Below, in pieces: positions 26,221-34,905 of a stretch of 64,000 nucleotides of DNA. This DNA comes from Thermaurantimonas sp046299575 (GTDB lineage: Bacteria > Bacteroidota > Bacteroidia > Flavobacteriales > Schleiferiaceae). The DNA lies in contig NZ_JBKBHX010000002.1 in assembly GCF_046299575.1 (NCBI RefSeq), positions 496,001 through 560,000 on the forward strand, given 5' to 3'. Below the pieces are notes generated by a model. The model saw nothing but the letters and a program-made list of their open reading frames with translations, was not told the DNA's origin and searched no databases. Numbering within the stretch: position 1 is the first letter of the stretch; each line of letters begins with the position of its first letter. The position numbers and the translations under genes were made by a program.

Positions 26221-27054
26221 ATGCCTTTAATCACCCTGACATCTGACTATGGGTTGCGCGACCATTATGTGGGTGCTCTTAAGGCATTGATCTATAAGTA
26301 TCACGAAACGGCTACCATCATCGATATTTCTCATCAGATATCTACCTTCAAGGTATCGGAAGCTGCGGCAGTACTGCTCTTTGCAAGGCAATACTTTCCT
26401 GAAAACAGTGTACACATCGTCTGTGTGGACGAAAATCCGGTGAGTGAAGCCGCTTCAGGTCGGATTTTAGCTGGCTATGTCGAGGGCCAGTACTACATCA
26501 CGGCTGACAATAGTTTTTTGGGATACATCAACTTCCACAAAACAGCAGCAAAAGTGGTAGAAATTCCTATAGATGCCAACGACCGCTCAAGCTGGCGCGC
26601 ACATACCATAGCTAAGGCTGCCGCTGCCTTGGCAAAAGAGATCGACCTTTCACAGATCGGCTATGAGCCAGGCGAGTATTTGTCAAATGGCTTTCCTCAG
26701 CCCTTTTTTCGCAATAACGACACTCAACTTATTGCTCAAGTCATTTTCATCGATGAATATGGCAACATAGTGACTAATGTACACAAGCGCTATTTTGAAA
26801 AGAATTTTCAACGCTTGTCGTTTGAGATAAAAATTCGCAACAATGTGATTCGCAGAATTGTAGCAGGATATGAAGAGCTCAAATTTCGAAACACCGGTGA
26901 AGCATTTGCGCTGTTCAACTCAGCGGGATTTCTTGAAATTGGCCTTATTAACAGTGCTAATGTGCACCAGCCAAGAGGATACGCACGAAGCCTTGGGGCT
27001 GATAAACTTTTGGGTGTGAAAACCGGAGATACCATCACAATAGAGTTTGTATGA
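26221..27054 (+). CDS. SAM hydroxide adenosyltransferase (DUF62 SAM hydrolase)
   Basis: A 277-residue member of the fluorinase/chlorinase/duf62 superfamily that usually splits S-adenosylmethionine with water to adenosine and methionine. The N-terminus I-T-L-T-S-D-Y-G-L-R-D-H-Y-V-G carries the ribose-binding Asp; the R-x-x-x-x-x-x-x-H-T-like block (W-R-A-H-T-I-A) and D-N-S-F-L-G are also family features. The C-terminal barrel domain begins near 170 (I-D-E-Y-G-N-I-V-T-N). Start taken at ATG 26221, not the TTG at 26212. The next gene overlaps by 4 nt. Confidence 0.92.
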   Translation: MPLITLTSDYGLRDHYVGALKALIYKYHETATIIDISHQISTFKVSEAAAVLLFARQYFPENSVHIVCVDENPVSEAASGRILAGYVEGQYYITADNSFLGYINFHKTAAKVVEIPIDANDRSSWRAHTIAKAAAALAKEIDLSQIGYEPGEYLSNGFPQPFFRNNDTQLIAQVIFIDEYGNIVTNVHKRYFEKNFQRLSFEIKIRNNVIRRIVAGYEELKFRNTGEAFALFNSAGFLEIGLINSANVHQPRGYARSLGADKLLGVKTGDTITIEFV

Positions 27055-27341
27055 TTCGAATTGTAAAAATGACTTTTAAGCCAGAAGACGTTCCAAGTTT
27101 TCTAAACATTTTCGAACAGAATAAAGAAAAAATCCGACATCAACCGGGATGTAATTCCCTAAAACTAGTAAACGACAAAGAAAACTCAAATGTGTTTTTT
27201 ACCATTTCAGAGTGGGAACATCCTGATTATCTCGAACAATATCGCCAAAGTGAACTTTTTAAAAGCGTATGGGCTGCTACCAAAGTCCTATTCGCTGACA
27301 AGCCAGAAGCTTGGTCGGTAGATATTTTGTATGATTTGTAA
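27051..27341 (+). CDS. Antibiotic biosynthesis monooxygenase (ABM) domain protein
   Basis: A 96-residue ferredoxin-fold protein. Typical ABM marks are V-P-S-F-L-N-I-F-E early, H-Q-P-G-C-N-S-L-K-L in the middle, and I-S-E-W-E-H-P-D-Y-L with the conserved Glu-Trp pair. Relatives include quinol monooxygenase YgiN and many of unknown substrate. It is coupled by ATGA to the SAM hydrolase gene. Confidence 0.88.
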   Translation: MIRIVKMTFKPEDVPSFLNIFEQNKEKIRHQPGCNSLKLVNDKENSNVFFTISEWEHPDYLEQYRQSELFKSVWAATKVLFADKPEAWSVDILYDL

Positions 27342-27351
27342 AAGTTTTTGG

Positions 27352-28221
27352 ATGAAGCGAAAAACCTTAGTTGCCATTATCATTTTTATAGCCATGAGCA
27401 CGCTTTCTTGGGCTCAAAACAATCCCAAACTTTACAAAATTTTTGATAAAAAAGGAAAATCCATTCATTGGAAAAAAGTGCTTAGAAAATCAGCCAAAGC
27501 AGAGACAGTGTTTTTTGGCGAGTACCACGACGATCCAGTTATTCACTATCTTCAGCTGCAACTTCTAAAGCATCTTATCGAATCTGAAGAAAATCTCGCT
27601 TTGGGATTGGAAATGTTTGAATGGCAAGATGCAGAAGTGCTGAATGCCTACTTGAGTAGTAAAATCGACCAAAATACCTTTTTCAGCGAAGCAAATTCCA
27701 TCTGGAAAAATTATAAGACAGACTACAGCCCTATGGTGGAATTGGCCAAAAGAAAAGGTATTTCGGTCTTCGCCTCAAATGTTCCACGAGCCTGGGCTTC
27801 GGCCGTATACAGAGGTGGCTTTGAAGCTCTAGATACCATTGAATCTGATTTAAAAAAGTACGTCCCTCCCCTACCCATTCCTTACGATGCCGAACTGCCC
27901 GGGTATCGCAACATGCTCAAAATGGCACATGGTCACGGGGGTGAAAATTTGCCGAAAGCCCAGGCCTTGAAAGATGCTGCAATGGCCTGGAGTGTGGTGC
28001 AACTACTGGAAAAAGGCTTCAAAATCCTTCATCTTAACGGCACGTATCACACCAACAATTTTGAGGGTATTATCTGGTATTTGGAAAAATATCGGCCTAA
28101 GACGCGATACTTCACTATAGCGATGGTGCGTCAGGCCAATATACAGAAGCTTAACAAGGAATTTCGAGGTCTGGCTGACGTAGTCATTGCAGTGCCCGAC
28201 GATATGATTCGCACCCACTGA
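27352..28221 (+). CDS. ChaN-family (DUF399) exported protein
   Basis: A 289-residue protein from the ATG at 27352, giving signal peptide M-K-R-K-T-L ... S-W-A-Q; a frame start at 27331 would spoil it. F-F-G-E-Y-H-D-D at about 45-52 is the ChaN signature, and H-L-N-G-T-Y-H-T-N near the C-terminus carries the second conserved His pair. ChaN of Campylobacter binds haem, and the family is linked to iron uptake in some bacteria. Here there is no lipobox, so it is probably periplasmic. Confidence 0.88.
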   Translation: MKRKTLVAIIIFIAMSTLSWAQNNPKLYKIFDKKGKSIHWKKVLRKSAKAETVFFGEYHDDPVIHYLQLQLLKHLIESEENLALGLEMFEWQDAEVLNAYLSSKIDQNTFFSEANSIWKNYKTDYSPMVELAKRKGISVFASNVPRAWASAVYRGGFEALDTIESDLKKYVPPLPIPYDAELPGYRNMLKMAHGHGGENLPKAQALKDAAMAWSVVQLLEKGFKILHLNGTYHTNNFEGIIWYLEKYRPKTRYFTIAMVRQANIQKLNKEFRGLADVVIAVPDDMIRTH

Positions 28222-28233
28222 TTCTCACTAGTT

Positions 28234-29052
28234 ATGAAAACCCTGTTGGTATTTGCGCATTGGGAAGAAGCGCGTCACGTAGTTCGATACTTCGATGCCC
28301 GTAGTATCAATTGTCCGGCATTTTACAAGCGGTTTTCATGCGATAGTTATGATATAATTGTTACAGGTATAGGCATTTTAAATATGCAGGCTGCTGTGAT
28401 TCATTATTTTTCAACGGAATCTAAAGCTGATTGTGCCCTTAATGTTGGTTTTGCCGGCAGCGCTTCTAAAACTTTGCACAGCTGGTATGCAGCATCGAGT
28501 GTGCACTGTACACCCTTTAAAGCACATTATCTAGATCCAGTTTTTTCAAAGTCGCCTTATGCTCCACTCCATACCGTACATCAGCCAGCTACCGAATCTC
28601 AAATGAAAAATAAGCCCGATAGCCTATTTGATATGGAAGGCTATGGCTTTGTTACAGGTGCAAAGCGGTTTCTTCAGATTCATCAAATCCATCTTTTAAA
28701 GTTTGTCAGTGACCGCGATGGAAAATTAGAGTCAGTAAAAAACTCTCTGAAAGACTACAATGAATCGGTAATCAACACCATTGAAACGGCTTTAGCTGAA
28801 ATAAACCACATCATTCACCTGGCAGGCGACTTACGATTGTATTACGACCTGGAAACCTCGGTAAAGGACTTTTCAAACAAGCAAAGACTGAGTTTTACAC
28901 AAACACAGCAGCTATTGGAGTATTGTATGTACTTGGTTAACGCAAAACAAAAACACAGGGTAAATTCGGTACTGGCTGAAAGCTATTTAAACATTCCTGA
29001 CAGAGATAAAAGATTCGAAGAAATCTGCACAAGACTATACGCCAATGAATAA
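28234..29052 (+). CDS. Nucleoside phosphorylase/nucleosidase-like protein
   Basis: A 272-residue protein whose first ~170 residues resemble the MTA/SAH nucleosidase (PNP-UDP) fold: the opening L-L-V-F-A-H-W-E-E-A, G-I-G-I-L-N-M-Q-A-A, the strand-loop N-V-G-F-A-G-S, and D-M-E-G-Y-G-F, the place of the conserved M-E of nucleosidases. The C-terminal ~100 residues are helical and unlike standard MTAN. Likely substrate is a purine nucleoside such as 5'-deoxyadenosine or MTA (inferred). It overlaps the SPL-like gene by 8 nt, and gene order implies a joint role. Confidence 0.8.
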   Translation: MKTLLVFAHWEEARHVVRYFDARSINCPAFYKRFSCDSYDIIVTGIGILNMQAAVIHYFSTESKADCALNVGFAGSASKTLHSWYAASSVHCTPFKAHYLDPVFSKSPYAPLHTVHQPATESQMKNKPDSLFDMEGYGFVTGAKRFLQIHQIHLLKFVSDRDGKLESVKNSLKDYNESVINTIETALAEINHIIHLAGDLRLYYDLETSVKDFSNKQRLSFTQTQQLLEYCMYLVNAKQKHRVNSVLAESYLNIPDRDKRFEEICTRLYANE

Positions 29053-30034
29053 GCGGATTGTGTACATCGAAAGAGAATTGCAGAATCACAGCGGTGTACG
29101 CAAAATATTAGAAAAAATAAAGCCAAGTGCTGTCGAGTGGATCGAGCTCTACAAGGACGTTCTCAACCAGCGTGGTGGCAACTGGCGCGTACAAAAGCGC
29201 TATCAATCTCTTATTTTGGCTCGTAGAAAAGATACCTTCTATTATAAAGCCAGCCCATTGACGCATTCGATTGAATTCAAACACTTTTATTACAACACCT
29301 TAGCCATTAACTGCCTCTATGATTGCGAGTATTGCTACCTACAAGGCATGTTTAATACTCCGCATCTTGTATTATTTCTCAATAATGATGATTTTATTCA
29401 TGCAGCTGATACTCTTTCAAAGCAATTACAAGAGCCTTTTTATATGGCTCTATCGTACGATACCGATCTACCTGCAGTAGAGCATTTGTATCCGTATTGC
29501 AATGAATGGATGAGTTATGCAGACTGTAATCCAAAAATTACCATAGAAATACGCACAAAAAGCAGTATTTTGTCCTTCTTCGCCAATAAAAAGCCCACAA
29601 CAAACGTCGTGCTCTCCTGGAGCGTAAATCCTGAAGAAATTGCCAGACGTTTTGAGCCTCTTACCCCCTCCCCTTCTCTGCGAATAAAAGCTGCCCATAA
29701 AGCTCACGTAATGGGTTGGCCAGTAATGCTTTGCATTGATCCTATTGTTTATGTCAAGGATTTTAAAGCACTTTACAGAACATTTATTTCAAACCTGAGA
29801 AAATATTTTGATCCAGTTCGACTATTTGGCATCAGCATCGGCACAATGCGCATGAATACGGATTATCTAACCAACATTCGGAACCAGCGCCTTGATAGCG
29901 AATTACTATGGTATCCATTCGAGCGCAAAGACGGGCACGCTTATTATCCTAAAGATGTGCGAAAAGAACTCATTGAAACCGTCACTGAAGCGCTAAATAA
30001 CGAAGGTTTTAATCGAATTTTCGTCTATGGCTGA
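29045..30034 (+). CDS. Radical-SAM protein of the spore photoproduct lyase family
   Basis: A 329-residue radical SAM enzyme. The cluster motif C90-L-Y-D-C94-E-Y-C97-Y (CxxxCxxC) is followed by Y-L-Q-G, the SplB-type arrangement. The N-terminal ~80 residues contain the R-x-x-x-S-x-x-L-x-x-A-R-like block found in SplB relatives. Where Bacillus SplB has its hydrogen-donor cysteine (Cys141), I read S-Y-D-T-D at 137-141, so the donor may be absent or replaced by Tyr. The organism shows no sporulation genes here. Function may be repair of a thymine-type DNA lesion or a different radical reaction. It overlaps both neighbours by 8 nt. Confidence 0.86.
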   Translation: MNKRIVYIERELQNHSGVRKILEKIKPSAVEWIELYKDVLNQRGGNWRVQKRYQSLILARRKDTFYYKASPLTHSIEFKHFYYNTLAINCLYDCEYCYLQGMFNTPHLVLFLNNDDFIHAADTLSKQLQEPFYMALSYDTDLPAVEHLYPYCNEWMSYADCNPKITIEIRTKSSILSFFANKKPTTNVVLSWSVNPEEIARRFEPLTPSPSLRIKAAHKAHVMGWPVMLCIDPIVYVKDFKALYRTFISNLRKYFDPVRLFGISIGTMRMNTDYLTNIRNQRLDSELLWYPFERKDGHAYYPKDVRKELIETVTEALNNEGFNRIFVYG

Positions 30035-30710
30035 ACAAATAATTCTAACCGGCCACACCAGAGGCATTGGGGCTGAAGTGTGCAAACTTTTGGCTGCATC
30101 AGAAAAATATGACGTAGTCGGAATAGCGCGTTCTCGGTCGCCGATTATGGGAATCCGTCAATTTGCCTGCGATCTCTCAAACAGCATTGAAACTCAAAAA
30201 CTCTGTGAAAAGCTCAAAAATGAAAATCCTAAATTTTTGATTGTTAATGCCGGTGGAAACTCTATTAAACCAGCAGAAAGCTATACGGTACAGGAAATCG
30301 AGCGAATCTATCAGCTTAATCTGGTATCGCCAGCTATGATTATACGGGCATGTCTTCCGGCACTGTTGCGAAACGAAGGCCACATCATCGCCCTGGGCAG
30401 CTTTTCGGCTCTCGAAGTGCGCCGTTGGAACAACTACTACGGCTCTGCAAAAGCAGGATTACACCACCTAGCAAAAAACCTTTTTGAGCAATACCGAAAG
30501 CAAAACCTTCGTGTAACGCTGATCGTACCTGATATAGTCGCAAGTGATTTTTATGCACACCAAGATTTCCAGCCAGATCCTTCCCCTCTGTATTCGATTC
30601 CACCAACGGAAGTAAGTCAGTTGGTCTTTGATCTGATTGAAAAAAAGACGGATTACATCCCTACAGAAATTGTAATCCGCCCACAGATGTTTAAACTCGA
30701 TAGAAGGTAA
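30027..30710 (+). CDS. Short-chain dehydrogenase/reductase
   Basis: A 227-residue SDR with cofactor motif T-G-H-T-R-G-I-G at about 8-15, N-A-G-G at about 75-78, the catalytic Ser in L-G-S-F-S-A near 122-127 and Y-x-x-x-K in Y-G-S-A-K near 137-141. It is compact, with few insertions. Substrate unknown. It begins inside the last codons of the SPL-like gene, so it is the third member of a coupled trio. The convergent pgk gene ends 2 nt downstream. Confidence 0.9.
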   Translation: MAEQIILTGHTRGIGAEVCKLLAASEKYDVVGIARSRSPIMGIRQFACDLSNSIETQKLCEKLKNENPKFLIVNAGGNSIKPAESYTVQEIERIYQLNLVSPAMIIRACLPALLRNEGHIIALGSFSALEVRRWNNYYGSAKAGLHHLAKNLFEQYRKQNLRVTLIVPDIVASDFYAHQDFQPDPSPLYSIPPTEVSQLVFDLIEKKTDYIPTEIVIRPQMFKLDRR

Positions 30711-30712
30711 TA

Positions 30713-31903
30713 CTACTCTAAAACGGCTGCAATACCCGGGAGTACGATACCTTCGAGATATTCGAGCATCGCTCCTCCGCCGGTAGATACATAGCTTACT
30801 TTGTCTTCAAGGCCATATTTCTTCACAGCAGCTACGGAGTCACCTCCACCGACCAAGCTGAAGGCACCTTTGGCTGTGGCTTCGGCCACGATATTTCCAA
30901 GTTCCAATGTGCCATTTTCGAACTTTTTCATTTCAAATACTCCAACTGGTCCATTCCACAAGATAACTTTTGAGCCAAGGAGTACTTCACGGTAGATTTC
31001 AAGACTCTTTGGCCCAACATCCAAACCCATCATATCATCAGGTATAGCATCTACCGCTGTAAGGCTTGTAGTGCCATTTTCTGAAAATTCAGTCGAATTT
31101 ACTGAATCTACTGGCAGATATACTTTGACTCCCGCTTGTTGAGCTTGTTTGAGAATATCGTTTGCTGTATCGAGCAAGTCATTTTCTACCAGCGATTTAC
31201 CCACATTTCCTCCTTTGGCTTTTACAAAAGTGTACGCCATTCCCCCGCCGATGATGATGTTGTCCACCCTCTTCAGCAGATTGCTGATGATACCAAGCTT
31301 AGAGCTCACCTTAGCACCTCCAATGATGGCTGTCACAGGTTTTTCAGTAGATTCCAGCACACGTGAAACATTTCTAATCTCATTGGCCATTACATATCCA
31401 AAGGCCTTCTTGCCCGGAAAGAATTTGGCAATCACAGCTGTAGAGGCATGCGCTCTGTGTGCCGTACCAAAGGCATCGTTTACATAAAAATCGGCATGAC
31501 GGGCTAATTTCTGGGCAAATCCTTCGTCGCCAGCCTCTTCCTCCGGATAGAAGCGAAGGTTTTCTAACAATAGAACTTCGCCGGGTTTAAGGTTTTTTGA
31601 CTTTTCGTATGCACCATCACCTATACAATCATCTGCAAATTGGACTTTTTGTCCAAGGTGTTTTTCTATCGTTGAAATGGTATGTTTAAGAGAAAATTCA
31701 TCAGCCGGCCCCTTTTTTGGCCGCCCTAAATGTGACATCAAAATAGCTGCCCCACCGTCGTTTAGTATTTTTCTAATGGTGGGTATAGTGGCTACTATGC
31801 GCGTATCATCTGTCACAGTAAAATCTTTGTCCAAGGGAACATTGAAATCCACGCGTATGATTACGCGTTTGCCGTTGAAACTAAAATCGTCTATTGTTTT
31901 CAT
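30713..31903 (-). CDS. pgk: Phosphoglycerate kinase
   Basis: Glycolytic enzyme converting 1,3-bisphosphoglycerate and ADP to 3-phosphoglycerate and ATP. Start set at the ATG at 31903 (396 residues, standard length), with K-R-V-I-I-R-V-D-F-N-V-P-L right after it; a 13-codon upstream extension is not conserved. Other marks: L-M-S-H-L-G-R-P-K, D-A-F-G-T-A-H-R-A-H, G-G-A-K-V-S-S-K and the C-terminal G-G-G-D-S-V-A-A. It is a single gene, divergent from holB. Confidence 0.96.
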   Translation of the reverse strand: MKTIDDFSFNGKRVIIRVDFNVPLDKDFTVTDDTRIVATIPTIRKILNDGGAAILMSHLGRPKKGPADEFSLKHTISTIEKHLGQKVQFADDCIGDGAYEKSKNLKPGEVLLLENLRFYPEEEAGDEGFAQKLARHADFYVNDAFGTAHRAHASTAVIAKFFPGKKAFGYVMANEIRNVSRVLESTEKPVTAIIGGAKVSSKLGIISNLLKRVDNIIIGGGMAYTFVKAKGGNVGKSLVENDLLDTANDILKQAQQAGVKVYLPVDSVNSTEFSENGTTSLTAVDAIPDDMMGLDVGPKSLEIYREVLLGSKVILWNGPVGVFEMKKFENGTLELGNIVAEATAKGAFSLVGGGDSVAAVKKYGLEDKVSYVSTGGGAMLEYLEGIVLPGIAAVLE

Positions 31904-31987
31904 TTCGTAGTTACTTTTACGGCTACAAAGTAATATTTTCAAAGGTTCTCTAATTAAAAATCTTTATCAGCTAATTCAAAATTTTGT

Positions 31988-33109
31988 ATGTGGAATTTTT
32001 CTAAACTGTTTTCAAATCGCGATACAGTAGAAAATTTAAAGGCAAATGTTCGCCAGGGTCGAGTGAGTCATGCACAAATTTTCTTTGGCAAAGAAGGATC
32101 GGAAGCTTTACCTGTAGCCTTTGCTTATATTAAATACTTATTTTGTGAAAATCGTACAGAAAATGATTCATGTGGAACTTGTACGTACTGCAAGCAAGTA
32201 GATTCGTTGAATCACCCGGATTTAAAAATTATATTTCCCTTTCCTTATTCTAAAGGCAAAATTGAAAGCTCAACAGATTTATTAGAAGATTTTTTAAAAC
32301 AATTCAAAAAAAATCCATATCTCGATTTGTTTAAATTCAGTCAAAAAATTAGTGCAGAAAAAAAATCATTTTCCATACCAACTAGTGAATGTGAATCGTT
32401 AATTAAATTTTTAGGACTGAAATCGTTTTATGGGGGTAAAAAAATTGCTCTAATCTGGTATCCGGAACTGATAAATACAGCAGGGGCAAATAAAATATTA
32501 AAGACCATTGAAGAACCTTCAGGCGATACTCTTATACTTCTGGTGAGTTACAATCTTCACGATGTTTTGCCAACAGTTTTAAGTCGTTGTCAAGTTACAC
32601 ATTTTAAAGCACCTACTTTACAAGAAACTAGTGAATTTTTAAAAGAGAATTTTGAAAATATTTCTCATCACAATCCAGAAATCCTATTACAAATTAGCGA
32701 TGGAAATATTGGAAATATTTTAGATATTTTAAGTAACAATAACCCCTTTGAAGAGTTTGAACCTATTTACAGTGTTTTCATAGAGTTTATTACTGGAAAT
32801 TCTCCAAATAAGACTTTGCTATATGTACTTGAAAAAATAGAATTTTTAAATTCGAAAGGCAGAGAATTCACAAAACATTTTCTCAACTTTTTTATGAATA
32901 AAATCCACGATGATTTTATGATTAAAAATAGAGATAAATTTTCAACGGATACTTTGATTGAATTGCAAAAATTAGTGGACCATTACACCATGTTGGTAGA
33001 GCGAAATATTTCCATAAAAATGGCAATCATTTCCCTTTTAATTGGATCAAAAAACGCCTTTGTAACGCGCAATAAATCTATATTAATTCAGGAAAATATT
33101 TTGGTATGA
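31988..33109 (+). CDS. holB: DNA polymerase III delta' subunit (clamp loader)
   Basis: A 373-residue clamp-loader AAA+ protein. The N-terminus has Q-I-F-F-G-K-E-G-S-E-A, a degenerate P-loop as expected for delta', then a zinc module with C-G-T-C-x-x-C and an upstream Cys, followed by H-P-D-L. The sensor/SRC region S-R-C-Q-V is at about 200, after K-I-L-K-T-I-E-E-P-S. The long AT-rich C-terminal part is diverged, with many Asn/Lys/Ile. It is coupled to the glycogen synthase gene by ATGA. Confidence 0.9.
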   Translation: MWNFSKLFSNRDTVENLKANVRQGRVSHAQIFFGKEGSEALPVAFAYIKYLFCENRTENDSCGTCTYCKQVDSLNHPDLKIIFPFPYSKGKIESSTDLLEDFLKQFKKNPYLDLFKFSQKISAEKKSFSIPTSECESLIKFLGLKSFYGGKKIALIWYPELINTAGANKILKTIEEPSGDTLILLVSYNLHDVLPTVLSRCQVTHFKAPTLQETSEFLKENFENISHHNPEILLQISDGNIGNILDILSNNNPFEEFEPIYSVFIEFITGNSPNKTLLYVLEKIEFLNSKGREFTKHFLNFFMNKIHDDFMIKNRDKFSTDTLIELQKLVDHYTMLVERNISIKMAIISLLIGSKNAFVTRNKSILIQENILV

Positions 33110-34905
33110 ACACTTTAGCAAAAAATTCGTATCTCTTTGAAGCCTCTTGGGAAGTAGGAAATCAGCTCGGTGGTATTTACACCGTAATTCGAAGCAAACT
33201 GCCTTCTATCACAAAAATTTTTGGAGATAGATACTGTTTGTTAGGCCCTCTTGTAAACGACAGTATAAATGCAGAATTTGAAGAGATCGACGATACCTCT
33301 GATTTTTTTGGCAAAGTTGTAAAAGGCTGTCGCGATTTGGGTTTTGAGGTAAAGTATGGAATCTGGTTGGTCACCGGGAGACCGAGAATTATTTTAATAA
33401 ATCCGGTAGCTGTGTACAACAGATTGGATGTGTATAAAAAAAATCTTCATCAAATCTACGGTCTCGAATGGCGCGAAAACGACGATCTATATGACCAGGT
33501 TTTAATGTGGTCTGATACTCTTCGATCGTTCTTTAGGATAGTAAACCAGTTAAAAGGTAGAAATTCTGTCATTGCTCACTTTCATGAGTGGATGGCCTCA
33601 GTTCCCATCCTCGACATTCGAAAGGAAAGAATAGACATAAAAACCGTATTTACAACACATGCAACGATGCTAGGAAGATATCTGGCAATGAATGATCCGG
33701 AATTTTATCAAAAATTGCCTTACTACAATCCGGAAGAACATGCCAGAAGGTTTGGAATTACCTCAATGTTTCAAATTGAAAAACTGTGCGCTCAACATGC
33801 ACATGCCTTTACTACTGTAAGTGAGCTCACTGCAAATGAATGTCAGTATTTACTATCAAAAAAACCAGATGTAATCACGCCAAACGGGCTGAATTTGGCG
33901 AGATTCTCAGCCAATCACGAGATTCAAGTGCGCCATGAAAATTATAAGAAAAAAATTCAAACTTTCGTGATGGCGCATTTTTTTCCGAGCTATACATTCG
34001 ACCTGTCGAAAACACTTTTTTTCTTTACTTCCGGACGTTACGAATACAAAAACAAGGGTTTTGACGTGACGATTGAAGCACTTAAGTTGCTCAATCGCAT
34101 GATGATAGAAGCAAATGTCGATCTTACAATAGTTACATTCTTTATTACAAAAACACAAACTTGGAATATTCTTCCAGACGTACTTGAGCAAAAGGCAAAA
34201 CTCGACGAAATTCGAAACACCTGTAGTGCCATAGAACAGCAGATTGCTGAAAAGCTCTTTTTTAAAGCAGCTTCTTCTCACGATCACAATTTACCTGATC
34301 TCAATGAGCTCGTGGACGAATATTGGCGATTGAGATATAGAAGGACGATTTTAAATTGGAAGTCCACTAAATGGCCCGTTATAGTAACTCACAATCTCGT
34401 GAATGACGTGGATGACCATATACTTAACGGATTAAGGCATAGTCAGCTTTTTAACAGCCCCTTTGATAAGGTTAAGGTCGTATATCACCCTGACTTTATC
34501 GTTTCTACAAATCCACTTTTTAGTATGGATTATGGCCAGTTTGTAAGAGGTTGTCATTTGGGAATTTTTCCGAGCTATTATGAGCCTTGGGGTTATACCC
34601 CTCTTGAGTGTATAGCTCGTGGCGTACCAGCAGTCACATCAGATCTTTCGGGATTTGGGCGCTACGTAATGAATATGGAAGAAGACTTTTACAACAGTGG
34701 TGTTTATGCCATTAAGCGCCTTGGAAAAAACAACCAGCAAATTGTCTCGGATCTTTCAAAATTCCTGTTTCAATTCGTTAAAATGTCACAGAGACAACGA
34801 ATGATAATGCGCAATAAATTAGAAGATTTCAGCGAACACTTCGATTGGAGTAATCTGGTAAAATACTACATCGAAGCATATGAATTCGCTACTCAATCTC
34901 AGTAA
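33106..34905 (+). CDS. Glycogen synthase, GT3 family
   Basis: A 599-residue enzyme of the fungal/animal-type glycogen synthase family, found in Bacteroidota. Hallmarks: E-A-S-W-E-V-G-N-Q-L-G-G-I-Y-T-V near the N-terminus (UDP-glucose loop), H-F-H-E-W-M-A at about 160-166, T-T-H-A-T-M-L-G-R-Y, and the GT-B E-x7-E zone S-Y-Y-E-P-W-G-Y-T-P-L-E at about 489-500. It transfers glucose from UDP-glucose to glycogen. The C-terminal 17 nt overlap, tail to tail, the convergent methyltransferase gene. Confidence 0.93.
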   Translation: MNTLAKNSYLFEASWEVGNQLGGIYTVIRSKLPSITKIFGDRYCLLGPLVNDSINAEFEEIDDTSDFFGKVVKGCRDLGFEVKYGIWLVTGRPRIILINPVAVYNRLDVYKKNLHQIYGLEWRENDDLYDQVLMWSDTLRSFFRIVNQLKGRNSVIAHFHEWMASVPILDIRKERIDIKTVFTTHATMLGRYLAMNDPEFYQKLPYYNPEEHARRFGITSMFQIEKLCAQHAHAFTTVSELTANECQYLLSKKPDVITPNGLNLARFSANHEIQVRHENYKKKIQTFVMAHFFPSYTFDLSKTLFFFTSGRYEYKNKGFDVTIEALKLLNRMMIEANVDLTIVTFFITKTQTWNILPDVLEQKAKLDEIRNTCSAIEQQIAEKLFFKAASSHDHNLPDLNELVDEYWRLRYRRTILNWKSTKWPVIVTHNLVNDVDDHILNGLRHSQLFNSPFDKVKVVYHPDFIVSTNPLFSMDYGQFVRGCHLGIFPSYYEPWGYTPLECIARGVPAVTSDLSGFGRYVMNMEEDFYNSGVYAIKRLGKNNQQIVSDLSKFLFQFVKMSQRQRMIMRNKLEDFSEHFDWSNLVKYYIEAYEFATQSQ

